Shown here: one piece after another, positions 8,655-16,348 of the stretch
Position numbering within the stretch: the stretch's first letter is position 1
Layout of the letters: each line of letters begins with the position of its first letter
Origin: Tagaea sp965279565
GTDB taxonomy: Bacteria; Pseudomonadota; Alphaproteobacteria; CACIAM-22H2
Assembly: GCA_965279565.1 (NCBI GenBank)
Contig: OZ257249.1
Coordinates: 620,001 to 684,000, forward strand
Length of the DNA: 64,000 nt
Direction: 5' to 3'
Notes under the pieces: generated by a model
What the model saw: the letters and a program-made list of their open reading frames with translations, nothing else
Databases searched by the model: none
What the model was told of the DNA's origin: nothing
Made by a program: the position numbers and the translations under genes

Positions 8655-10510
8655 GGAGGGGCCGGCGGGTCGACGATGTCGGCCCGCGTCTCGGTCTCCG
8701 CGCGGATGCGCGCGACCACGTCCTCGATCGCGAGCGTGCCCAGATCGCGGCCCGAGCGCAGGCGCACGGCGACCTTGCCGGCTTCCGCCTCCTTGTCGCC
8801 GATCACGAGCATGTAGGGGATCTGCTCGAGCTGGGCATTGCGGATCTTCTTCTGCATGCGCTCGGTCGAATCGTCGACATCGACGCGGATCCCGCCATCC
8901 GTCTGCGGCAGGTCGGACGCCATCAGCCGGCGCGCGACCTCGCGCGCGAAATCGACATGCCGGTCGGCGATCGGCACCATGCGGACCTGGATCGGCGACA
9001 GCCACGTGGGCAGGCGGCCGGCATAGTTCTCGATGAGGATGCCGATGAAGCGCTCGAACGAGCCGAGGATCGCGCGGTGCAGCATCACCGGACGATGCTT
9101 GTTGCCGTCCTCGCCGATGAAGCTGGCGTCCAGCCGCTCGGGCAGCACGAAATCGACCTGCAGCGTGCCGCACTGCCAGTCGCGCCCGATGGCGTCGCGC
9201 AGCACGAACTCCAGCTTCGGGCCATAGAACGCGCCCTCGCCCGGATTGCGGACCGTCGCGAGGCCGGCAGCCTCGGCACCCTTCTCGAGTGCGGTCTCGG
9301 CCTTGTCCCACGTCTCGTCCGAACCCGCCCGCTGTTCGGGCCGGTCGGAGAACTTCACCACCAGATCGGCAAAGCCGAAATCCTTGTAGACGACGCGCAG
9401 CAGGTCGCAGAATTTCTGCGATTCCGCCGGCACCTGGTCCTCGGTGCAGAAGATATGCGCGTCGTCCTGCGTGAAGGCGCGCACGCGCATGATGCCGTGG
9501 AGCGCCCCCGACGGCTCGTAGCGGTGGCAGGCCCCGAACTCGGCCATGCGTAGCGGCAGCTCGCGATAGCTGCGCTGGCCCACGCGGAAGATCTGCACCG
9601 CACCTGGGCAGTTCATCGGCTTGATGGCGTAAAGGCGATCTTCCTCCTCGCCTTCCTTGCCGGGCTTGGCGACGAACATCGCGTCGCGATAGTTCGCCCA
9701 GTGGCCCGACTTTTCCCAGAACACGCGGTCGACGAGCTGGGGCGTCTTGACCTCGACATAGCCGTCGGCTTCCAGACGCGAGCGCATGTAGCGCTCGATC
9801 GTGCGGAACAGCGTCCACCCCTTCGGATGCCAGAAGACCGTGCCTGGCGCTTCCTCCTGAAGATGGAACAGGCCCATCGCGGCACCGAGCCTGCGGTGGT
9901 CGCGCTTCTCGGCTTCTTCCACACGATGCAGATACGCCTTGAGATCGGCCTCGTTCGCCCAACACGTCCCATAGACGCGCGTGAGCTGCGGGTTGCGCGA
10001 ATCGCCACGCCAATAGGCACCGGCAAGCTTCGTCAGCTTGAAGGCACCGACCTGGCCCGTGTGCTCCACGTGCGGTCCGCGGCAAAGGTCCGTGAAATCG
10101 CCCAGCGTGTAGAACGACACGCTGGAAACGCCCGACGCACCCGCCTCGACGAGGTTGGGGTCCTCGAGACCCTTCGCGGCCGTCGAGCCGCGCGTGGCCA
10201 GCAGGCCGAGCAGCTCGACCTTATAGGTCTGGCCCGTCTTCTCCATGAACGAAACCGCCTCGGCGATCAGCACTTCGGTGCGCACGAGCGGCAGCTTGCG
10301 CTCGCGGATCTTGCGCATCTCGGCTTCGATCTTGGGCAGATCCTCGGTCGTCAGCGGAACCGGCGTCTCGATGTCGTAGTAGAAGCCCGTGTCGGTCGCC
10401 GGGCCCACGCCCAGCTTCGCTTCGGGGAAGAGCTTCAGTACGGCGGCCGCGAGCACGTGCGAGCACGAATGCCGCATGCGGTCGAGGTCGGGGGCCGGTT
10501 TCGCGTCCAT
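8621..10510 (-). CDS. thrS: Threonine--tRNA ligase lacking the TGS domain
   Basis: Charges tRNA-Thr with threonine. The 629-residue protein begins directly with the N2 editing domain: H14 and H18 in RHSCSH and the later CRGPH give the four editing-site residues. The class II catalytic core follows, with the zinc ligands in KPMNCPGAV, the His of AFTQDDAHIF and the His of HRPVMLHRA, motif 2 in CHRYEPSGALHG, then an anticodon-binding domain ending in a Pro/Gln-rich tail. The roughly 60-residue N-terminal TGS domain of the usual 640-residue enzyme is absent. The start at 10510 follows a GGAA-containing leader; a start 24 codons further upstream would add only unrelated residues. No T-box or other leader is seen before it. 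Confidence 0.93.
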   Translation of the reverse strand: MDAKPAPDLDRMRHSCSHVLAAAVLKLFPEAKLGVGPATDTGFYYDIETPVPLTTEDLPKIEAEMRKIRERKLPLVRTEVLIAEAVSFMEKTGQTYKVELLGLLATRGSTAAKGLEDPNLVEAGASGVSSVSFYTLGDFTDLCRGPHVEHTGQVGAFKLTKLAGAYWRGDSRNPQLTRVYGTCWANEADLKAYLHRVEEAEKRDHRRLGAAMGLFHLQEEAPGTVFWHPKGWTLFRTIERYMRSRLEADGYVEVKTPQLVDRVFWEKSGHWANYRDAMFVAKPGKEGEEEDRLYAIKPMNCPGAVQIFRVGQRSYRELPLRMAEFGACHRYEPSGALHGIMRVRAFTQDDAHIFCTEDQVPAESQKFCDLLRVVYKDFGFADLVVKFSDRPEQRAGSDETWDKAETALEKGAEAAGLATVRNPGEGAFYGPKLEFVLRDAIGRDWQCGTLQVDFVLPERLDASFIGEDGNKHRPVMLHRAILGSFERFIGILIENYAGRLPTWLSPIQVRMVPIADRHVDFAREVARRLMASDLPQTDGGIRVDVDDSTERMQKKIRNAQLEQIPYMLVIGDKEAEAGKVAVRLRSGRDLGTLAIEDVVARIRAETETRADIVDPPAPPQQAPTQAKAP

Positions 10511-10635
10511 AATCGTCGTTCCGTCGGTTCGGGTGCTGGTTTGCGCCAAGGGGACGCGAAAGTACGGCGAACCCTGCTGCAATGCAACGACAGGCCCATG
10601 GCGCAGGGACGCCCTTCCGGGTTAAGCACGGACCC

Positions 10636-11508
10636 ATGAACCGCCCGCCTCCGCACCGGCCCAAGCGCCCCGGCCGCCGCCCGTCCCGTCCCGACCGCCC
10701 CGAGCGCCGGCCCGACCAGCCGAACCGCGACGAACCGCGCGCGCACGAGGGCCGCCACCGGCGCGACATCCTGCGCATCGCCGGCCTGCCGGCGGTCGAA
10801 GCGCTGTTCGCGCGTTCGCCGGAAACGGTCGAACGCCTGATCGTCGCACCCGAGATGGCGCAGGCCGCTTCCGCCCTGCTGCGCGAGGCGACACAGCGCA
10901 ACATCGCGCACCGCATCGTGCCGGGCGAGGCGCTCGCCAAGATCGCGGGCACGCCGCTGACGGGCGGCATCGTCGCCGAAACCGCGCAGCGCCCGGCCAA
11001 GCCCTTCGACGTGGGCGAGGCGCGCGTGTGGGCCTCGCGCTGGCAGCCGCTGATCGTGCTCGACGGGATCGGCAATCCGCACAATCTGGGTGCGATCGCG
11101 CGCACGGCGGCGTTCTTCGGCCTCACGCATCTCGCCATCACCGACCATCCGGGGCAGGCGGCTCCTTCGGAAGCGGCCTACCGCGTGTCGGAAGGCGGGC
11201 TGGTGTGGCTCGACGTGTTCCGCATCCACCGGCTGCCCGACGTGCTGCGCAAGCTCGGCATGTTCTACACGGTCGTGGGCACGGCCATCGGCACCGGCGT
11301 GCAGATGCCCATGCAGAAGCTCGCGACCGGATCGAAGCCGATCTGCCTCGTGCTCGGCAACGAGGAGGTAGGCCTTGCGCCCGCCACGCTCGCGGTGTGC
11401 GAGCATGTCGTCACGCTGCCGGGGACCGGCAAGATCCAGTCGCTGAACGTCGCGGCGACCGCCGCGATCCTGATTCACGCGATCACCGGCGGATTCCGGC
11501 CGAAGTGA
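10636..11508 (+). CDS. TrmH/SpoU family RNA 2'-O-methyltransferase (RlmB-like)
   Basis: SAM-dependent methyltransferase of the SPOUT class that methylates a ribose in rRNA or tRNA. It is 290 residues. An Arg/Pro-rich disordered leader (1-40) precedes a small substrate-binding domain (RRDILRIAGLPAVEALF, about 41-57). The catalytic domain has motif 1 NPHNLGAIARTAAFFG, motif 2 LGNEEVGL and motif 3 IQSLNVAATAAIL, which form the knotted SAM site. The small domain followed by the SPOUT fold fits the RlmB group, which modifies 23S rRNA, but the exact target cannot be read. The ATG at 10636 is used; one 18 codons upstream is also in frame. The stop overlaps the GTG start of the next gene. Confidence 0.85.
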   Translation: MNRPPPHRPKRPGRRPSRPDRPERRPDQPNRDEPRAHEGRHRRDILRIAGLPAVEALFARSPETVERLIVAPEMAQAASALLREATQRNIAHRIVPGEALAKIAGTPLTGGIVAETAQRPAKPFDVGEARVWASRWQPLIVLDGIGNPHNLGAIARTAAFFGLTHLAITDHPGQAAPSEAAYRVSEGGLVWLDVFRIHRLPDVLRKLGMFYTVVGTAIGTGVQMPMQKLATGSKPICLVLGNEEVGLAPATLAVCEHVVTLPGTGKIQSLNVAATAAILIHAITGGFRPK

Positions 11509-12218
11509 ATCGCCTCGCCGCCGCACTCGCATTCGCCACCTTCGCCTGCCCCGTCCTCGCCGATCCGGGACCGTGCCGCACGTTCGCGGCCGCGATCCAC
11601 GCAGACTTCGGGACCGACGCCGATCTCGACCGCGTCTATGCGCGCCTTGCCGACGGGCCCGTCTGGCGCGCCGGGGGCGTGTCGGTTTCCCCCGCCGGAC
11701 AGTCGCGCAGCGTGACGGTCGGCCGCGCGCGGTTTCGCGCGCTCTTCTCCGCCCCCGCCGTCGAAGCCGGTTTCCCGCCTGCCGCCACGCGCCACATCGA
11801 GCTGCGCCGGGCCGAAGCGCCCGCGCGCTCGGCGTGCCGGCTTCGGCTGGTTGGCGAAAGCAGCGGGCGGATATCCGACCTGCGGCCGGCCGACGCCGCC
11901 GCCGAGTTCGCGCGCCGCGCGCCGATGGCCGCCCTCGAACCCGTGCTGGCGCGCCTTGCGCGCGCGGTGCTGGCAGCGCCGGGGGCCGATCTCGCCGCCC
12001 TGCTCGGCGAGGGCGCGGAATCGTCCGCGGACGGCGTGCTTTCCTTCTCGGCCGGCGGGGCACGCTTCGCGCTGACGCTCGCCCCACTGCCCGCCAGCGG
12101 CGACGAAATCCAGGCAACGCTTGCCCGACTTGTCCCCGAATTGGGCAATCGCGGACGCCCGCTGGGCACGTTCCGCTACACGGTGGCCACACGGCTTATG
12201 CAAATCGACGTCGAATGA
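11505..12218 (+). CDS. Exported protein of unknown function
   Basis: A 237-residue protein with a clear signal peptide: the GTG-initiated MNRLAAALAFATFACPVLA with cleavage probably before DPGPC. The mature part is Ala/Arg-rich with at least two Cys (in GPCRTF and SACRLR) that could pair in the periplasm. No family is recognised and there are no obvious catalytic motifs. Translation is coupled to the methyltransferase gene through GTGA (11505-11508). The two products work in different compartments, so the coupling says little about function. Confidence 0.7.
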   Translation: MNRLAAALAFATFACPVLADPGPCRTFAAAIHADFGTDADLDRVYARLADGPVWRAGGVSVSPAGQSRSVTVGRARFRALFSAPAVEAGFPPAATRHIELRRAEAPARSACRLRLVGESSGRISDLRPADAAAEFARRAPMAALEPVLARLARAVLAAPGADLAALLGEGAESSADGVLSFSAGGARFALTLAPLPASGDEIQATLARLVPELGNRGRPLGTFRYTVATRLMQIDVE

Positions 12219-12288
12219 CGGTGCTGCTTTTCCCCGGCGCGCGGATCGGCTAGGTTTGCGCACCTTCATCTCGGCGGAATCGAGCAGC

Positions 12289-12627
12289 ATGACCGACGGC
12301 AAATCAGACGAGAAACGGCGCCAGACCCGCTTCGGGGTGCTGCGCGGTACCCTGCTGGTCGACGGCGAAGGCTACGAGATCGTCGACTGGAGCCGGAACG
12401 GCTGGCGCGCGCGCGCGGCCAAGGCGTGGTCGCCGCCGGGAACGCCGTTCGACATCGTGCTCGGCATCCGCTCGGAAAAGGGTTCGGTCGAGGTGCGCGG
12501 GCGCGGCACGATCGTGCGCACGACCGACGGCCACGTCGCTGGCACGTGGGACCTGCGCACGCCGGCCGACAAGGAAGTCGAAGCGCTGCTGACGATCTTC
12601 CTCGAGGGCGGGCGTGTCGAGTTCTAG
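12289..12627 (+). CDS. PilZ-domain c-di-GMP-binding protein
   Basis: A 112-residue single-domain protein. The c-di-GMP signature of PilZ is visible: RRQTR (about residues 10-14) and, after a spacer, DWSRNGWRAR (the D/NxSxxG motif, about 35-44), followed by a beta-barrel-like stretch. It would act as a small effector that changes shape on binding c-di-GMP. No target is encoded next to it. The end coincides with the end of the convergent LysR gene: the stop codons of both share one CTAG. Confidence 0.75.
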   Translation: MTDGKSDEKRRQTRFGVLRGTLLVDGEGYEIVDWSRNGWRARAAKAWSPPGTPFDIVLGIRSEKGSVEVRGRGTIVRTTDGHVAGTWDLRTPADKEVEALLTIFLEGGRVEF

Positions 12628-13544
12628 GCTGCCGCTTCGCCCGCCGCACCGGCCTCGGCGCGCAGCCAGTCGCTGAACAGCGACACCTTGCGCAGCGAGA
12701 GCTTGGCTTCCGGGCAGACGATGAAATAGGCGAAATCGACCGACACGGCGCTGCCGAACGGCTTGACCAGCCGGCCGGCTGCGAGATCGGCCGCGGCAAG
12801 CAGCGACTTGCCCAGCGCCACGCCGCGCCCCAGCACCGCCGCCTCGACGACGAGGCTCGACTGGTTGAATTTCGGCCCGCGCGTGCCGTCGACGTCGGAA
12901 ACGCCCGCCGCCTTCAGCCACATCGGCCAAGTCGGGCACGACGGATCGTCATCCGGGCTGTCGTCGTGCAGCAGCGTCTGGTGCTTGAGCGCTTCGGGCG
13001 TATCGAGCTTCACCGGCCCTTCGAGCAGCTTGGGGCTGCACACCGGGAATACCGCCTCGTCGAGCAGGCGTTCGACATGCAGCTCGGGATAGCGCCCGGC
13101 CCCGTAGCGGATCGCGAGATCGACGCCGTCGGCATGGAAATCGGCGAGCGACATCGACGCCGCGACGCGCACGTCGATCTCGGGATACTTGGTCTGGAAC
13201 CGGTCGAGGCGCGGCAGCAGCCATTTTGCCGCGAAGGACGGCGCCACGCTGATCGTCAGCACGCCGGCGTCGCCCAGATTGTCGATCTCCTCGATCGCGG
13301 AGGCGAGCTGTTCGAAGGCACCCCGGATGCCCGGCAGGATCGCCTGCCCGGCATCGGTCAGCAGCAGACTGCCCTTGTTGCGCTGGAACAGCGGGATGCC
13401 GAGATGGTCCTCGATCGTCTTGATCTGGTGGCTGACGGCCGCCGGCGTGACCGACAGCTCGTCGGCCGCCTTCGTCACCGACAGGTGGCGGGCGACGGTC
13501 TCGAAGACGCGCAGCGAGTTCAGAGGCGGGAGGCGACGACGCAT
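12624..13544 (-). CDS. LysR-type transcriptional regulator (GcvA-like)
   Basis: A 306-residue LysR regulator. The N-terminal winged helix-turn-helix is clear (LPPLNSLRVFETVARHLS, then AADELSVTPAAVSHQI, residues about 6-45). The start MRRRLPPLNSLRVFE is typical of the GcvA subgroup, many of which control amino-acid or beta-lactamase genes. The effector domain spans about 90-295. The tail is Ala/Glu-rich. Its likely target is not obvious: the adjacent upstream region to the right holds only an interspersed repeat and then a gene on the same strand. Confidence 0.88.
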   Translation of the reverse strand: MRRRLPPLNSLRVFETVARHLSVTKAADELSVTPAAVSHQIKTIEDHLGIPLFQRNKGSLLLTDAGQAILPGIRGAFEQLASAIEEIDNLGDAGVLTISVAPSFAAKWLLPRLDRFQTKYPEIDVRVAASMSLADFHADGVDLAIRYGAGRYPELHVERLLDEAVFPVCSPKLLEGPVKLDTPEALKHQTLLHDDSPDDDPSCPTWPMWLKAAGVSDVDGTRGPKFNQSSLVVEAAVLGRGVALGKSLLAAADLAAGRLVKPFGSAVSVDFAYFIVCPEAKLSLRKVSLFSDWLRAEAGAAGEAAA

Positions 13545-13626
13545 GGCGGGAACCTAGTCGTTTTGCGCGCCCCGACAATCGCGAGAAATTCTGGGGACGC
13601 CATCAAGATTTTCTCAACCACTTCCC

Positions 13627-13720
13627 GTCATGCCCGGGCTTGTCCCGGGCATCCACGACTTCGATTGCGGCGAACGAAGCTACAAAAGTCGTGGATGGCC
13701 GGGGCAAGCCCGGCCATGAC
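13627..13720. repeat. Interspersed palindromic repeat (REP-like), 35-bp arms
   Basis: Two arms of 35 bp, 13627-13661 and 13686-13720, are inverted copies of each other with three mismatches (32/35), separated by 24 bp. The core GTCATGCCCGGGCTTGTCCC and the flank ATCCACGACTT match a repeat I know to be widespread between genes in alphaproteobacteria. As RNA it would be a very stable hairpin. It sits between two minus-strand genes, metE-like and lysR, so it could stabilise or end transcripts. No transposase is nearby. Confidence 0.8.
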
Positions 13721-13735
13721 GCCAATGGGTAGATC

Positions 13736-14752
13736 TCAGAGCGACTTCCGCACCAGGGCCGCCCCGGCGCTCAGCGCCGACAGCTTCCCGTAGGCAAGCT
13801 CGCGCGCCATCGGCGCCATGCCGCAGTTCGTGCAGGGAAACAGCTTCGCCGGGTCGACATACTTCATCGCGCGGCGGATCGTCGTGGCGACTTCCTCGGG
13901 CGTTTCGGCCGTCTCGCTCGCCACGTCGATGCAGCCGACGAGCACGTCCTTGCCCTTGAGCAGGCCGATGAACTCGATCGGCACTTTGGAATTGGCGACC
14001 TCGAGGCTGACCTGGCCGATCTTGCTCTTCGCCAGAGCGGGAAAAATCCGCTCGTACTGGCGCCATTCCTCGCCCAGCGTCTTCTTCCAGTCGATGTTGG
14101 CCTTGATGCCGTAGCCGTAGCAGACATGCACGGCGGTCGTGCACTTCAGCCCCTCGGCCGCGCGCAGCAGTGCCGGGATGCCCCAGTCGAGCACCTCGTC
14201 GGTGAAGACGTTGAAGGCGGGCTCGTCGAACTGGATCGTGTCGATGCCGATGGCGGCAAGCTCGCGCGCTTCCTCGTTGAGGAGCTCGGCGAACGCCATC
14301 GCCATCTTGACGCGGTCGCCATAGAAGCGGTCGGCGATCGTGTCGACGATCGTCATAGGCCCGGGCAGCGTGAACTTGACCTTGCCGTCGGCGGCGGCGC
14401 GCGCGGCGCGCGCTTCCATCGAATGCACGGGGCCTTTTCGCTTCAAGGCACCGATCACCTGGGGAACCTGCGCGTCGTAGCGGTTGTTGCGGATCCCCAT
14501 CGTCACCTTGTTCTCGAAATCGATACCGGTGACGCCGGCAAGGAATCCGTGGACGAAGTGCTGACGGGCCTGTTCGCCGTCGCTGGGGATGTCGATGCCG
14601 GCCTGGCGCTGCAGGCGCACGGCCAGCGTCGTGGCGTCGGCCTGCGCCTCGGCCAGCGCGGCCCCGGTCTGGCGCCACGGCGCCCAGAGCTGCTGGGGTG
14701 CGGCCAGCCATGCGGGTTTCGGCAGGCTGCCGGCGACGGTCGTCTGGAGCAT
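13736..14752 (-). CDS. MetE-like methionine synthase family protein (short form)
   Basis: A 338-residue protein equivalent to the catalytic C-terminal half of cobalamin-independent methionine synthase. The zinc/homocysteine ligands are seen in HVCYGYG, in the Glu of ASETAETPEE and in CTNCGMAPM near the C terminus. PGPMTIVDTI and IQFDEPAF are further family motifs. Full-length MetE has about 750 residues with two related halves, so this is a core form; such proteins may use a methylcorrinoid or another donor rather than methyltetrahydrofolate. The ATG is preceded by GAGGG at 7 bases. A small membrane protein gene lies 26 bp upstream on the same strand. Confidence 0.82.
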   Translation of the reverse strand: MLQTTVAGSLPKPAWLAAPQQLWAPWRQTGAALAEAQADATTLAVRLQRQAGIDIPSDGEQARQHFVHGFLAGVTGIDFENKVTMGIRNNRYDAQVPQVIGALKRKGPVHSMEARAARAAADGKVKFTLPGPMTIVDTIADRFYGDRVKMAMAFAELLNEEARELAAIGIDTIQFDEPAFNVFTDEVLDWGIPALLRAAEGLKCTTAVHVCYGYGIKANIDWKKTLGEEWRQYERIFPALAKSKIGQVSLEVANSKVPIEFIGLLKGKDVLVGCIDVASETAETPEEVATTIRRAMKYVDPAKLFPCTNCGMAPMARELAYGKLSALSAGAALVRKSL

Positions 14753-14778
14753 CGGGGAACCCTCGGAGCGGAGAAAGC

Positions 14779-15072
14779 TCAGTTCTTGCCGGCGGTCGGT
14801 TCGTTGGCGCAGTTCGTGACCATCGCCGTCGTGCGCACCTGGTTGGTGCCCGGCTCCATCACGTATTCCTTCGACATCCGGCAGCGCAGCGTCATCGGCT
14901 CGGTGCTGAGGATCGTCGGCACGGCGACGGCCACGCCATTGACCATCGTCGAGGCGCCGTCGATCAGCTCGGGATACCGCGTCACGACATACCCGATGGC
15001 GCCCATGATGGTGCAGAACACCACCGTGGTCAGCAGCAGGTTGATGATGACTTTGCTCTCGGTCTGTTCCAT
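14779..15072 (-). CDS. Small membrane-anchored protein, unknown function
   Basis: A 97-residue protein with one N-terminal membrane helix (about residues 9-29) followed by a mostly outside domain with two Cys (in LRCRM and TNCANE) that could form a disulfide. No family is recognised. It is 26 bp ahead of the MetE-like gene on the same strand, so they are probably cotranscribed. A divergent GFA-family gene begins 62 bp away on the other side. Confidence 0.5.
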   Translation of the reverse strand: MEQTESKVIINLLLTTVVFCTIMGAIGYVVTRYPELIDGASTMVNGVAVAVPTILSTEPMTLRCRMSKEYVMEPGTNQVRTTAMVTNCANEPTAGKN

Positions 15073-15134
15073 GTCCGCCTCTGAGCGTGATAATAGGTTG
15101 GAAATGTCGGTTTTTCAATGGATAGCGGGGCCGG

Positions 15135-15617
15135 ATGACGCTGCCGAAGGCTGAAGTTTTCGAGGGCGGCTGCACCTGCCGCGCCGTCCGGTACCGCATC
15201 GCCGTCCGGCCGATGTTCGTGAATTGCTGCCACTGCCGGTGGTGCCAGCGCGAGACCGGCAGCGCCTTCGCGATCAACGCGATGGTCGAGCGCGACCGGA
15301 TCGAACTGGTCTGCGGAAGTCCCGAAACGGTCGACACCCCGACCAACAGCGGCAAGGGCCAGCGCATCGTGCGCTGCCCCGCCTGCCGGGTCGCCGTGTG
15401 GAGCCACTATTCGGGTGCGGGTCCGAAGATCGCGTTCGTGCGCGTGGGCACCCTCGACGAACCCGACCGGCTGCCGCCGGACGTGCATATCTTCACCGCG
15501 TCCAAGCAGCCATGGGTCGCGCTGCCCGCCGGCACGCCGGCTTTCCCGGAATATTACGACCGGGAGAAGCTGTGGCCCGCCGAAAGCCTCGCCCGTCGCG
15601 AGGCCGTCGGGCGCTGA
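15135..15617 (+). CDS. GFA/CENP-V family zinc-binding protein
   Basis: A 160-residue protein of the GFA (glutathione-dependent formaldehyde-activating enzyme-like) fold. The zinc ligands are visible as GGCTCRAVRY, NCCHCRWCQRETGS and the later RCPACR. Most members do not have a proven substrate; the fold binds zinc and small thiols or nucleophiles. It stands alone as a short plus-strand unit, divergent from the small membrane gene. The name should not be taken as proof of formaldehyde chemistry. Confidence 0.85.
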   Translation: MTLPKAEVFEGGCTCRAVRYRIAVRPMFVNCCHCRWCQRETGSAFAINAMVERDRIELVCGSPETVDTPTNSGKGQRIVRCPACRVAVWSHYSGAGPKIAFVRVGTLDEPDRLPPDVHIFTASKQPWVALPAGTPAFPEYYDREKLWPAESLARREAVGR

Positions 15618-15817
15618 CCGGTCCATCTGCGAAGGACCACGACAACCCCCATCGACCCGTGTAGGGTCCGCCGACCTGCTCGAAACCAGCTCCACATACC
15701 GTCGTCGCGGCGTTCCCGCCGGCCGCGCGCGACCGATAGCGTTTGCCCATGATGCTGCGAGGCGGGGCAGCCCAAACCGCCGCGGCCATCGCCCGGCGGT
15801 CCTTTGAAGGACAATCC

Positions 15818-16183
15818 ATGAAAATCCCCATGAGCCTGCCTGCCGACACCACGCCGTTCCTGTGGGGTGCCGCGGCCGGCGCCGTCGCACTCGCCATCCT
15901 CGGCTTCAACTGGGGCGGCTGGGTGACCGGCGGCACGTCGGAGAAGCGCGTCGCCGCTGCCTCGCACGAAGCCGTCGTCGGCGTGCTGGCGCCGATCTGC
16001 GTCTCGCTGTTCCAGGCGCAGGGCGACGCCGCGACGAAGCTCGGCGAACTGGTCAAGACCAGCTCGTGGGAGCGCGGCACGATCATCGAGCGCAGCGGAT
16101 TTGCCCAGATGCCGGGCAGCAAGAAGGCGGATTCCGACGTCGCGCGCGCCTGCGCCGAAATGCTGAGCAATCCCAAGACCTGA
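15818..16183 (+). CDS. Small membrane-anchored hypothetical protein
   Basis: A 121-residue protein with one membrane helix (about residues 14-33) and a soluble C-terminal part with three Cys. The ATG at 15818 is preferred over an in-frame ATG 25 codons upstream because GAAGGA lies correctly before it. By shape it resembles small alphaproteobacterial inner-membrane proteins of unknown role. It precedes the kor operon by 165 bp with no evident terminator. Confidence 0.6.
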   Translation: MKIPMSLPADTTPFLWGAAAGAVALAILGFNWGGWVTGGTSEKRVAAASHEAVVGVLAPICVSLFQAQGDAATKLGELVKTSSWERGTIIERSGFAQMPGSKKADSDVARACAEMLSNPKT

Positions 16184-16348
16184 CCGGATGCGGGCGGCGC
16201 GACTGGCGCGCCGCCCGGTGCCGGGGCCGACAGCGCCTTGCCAAGCGACCGAGCCGTGACCTAGCCTGTTACCCGTACCGGAGCATCCGCAAACGGAGCC
16301 CGGATAAACGAGGCGACCCGTCGGCCGCCTCCGGGAGGGATGCGCGCG

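Noticed and set aside
10511..10582. Upstream ATG extending thrS by 24 codons
   Set aside because: The added residues (MQQGSPYFRVPLAQ and on) are not a TGS domain, and no family member shares them.
13627..13720. Inverted repeat as an insertion-sequence end or CRISPR unit
   Set aside because: There is one unit only, no transposase, no target duplication and no spacer pattern. It fits an interspersed palindromic repeat.
16340..16348. ATG at 16340 as start of the GltD-like subunit
   Set aside because: The ribosome site GGGAGG ends one base before this ATG, too close to work. The GTG three codons later has a spacing of 10 bases.
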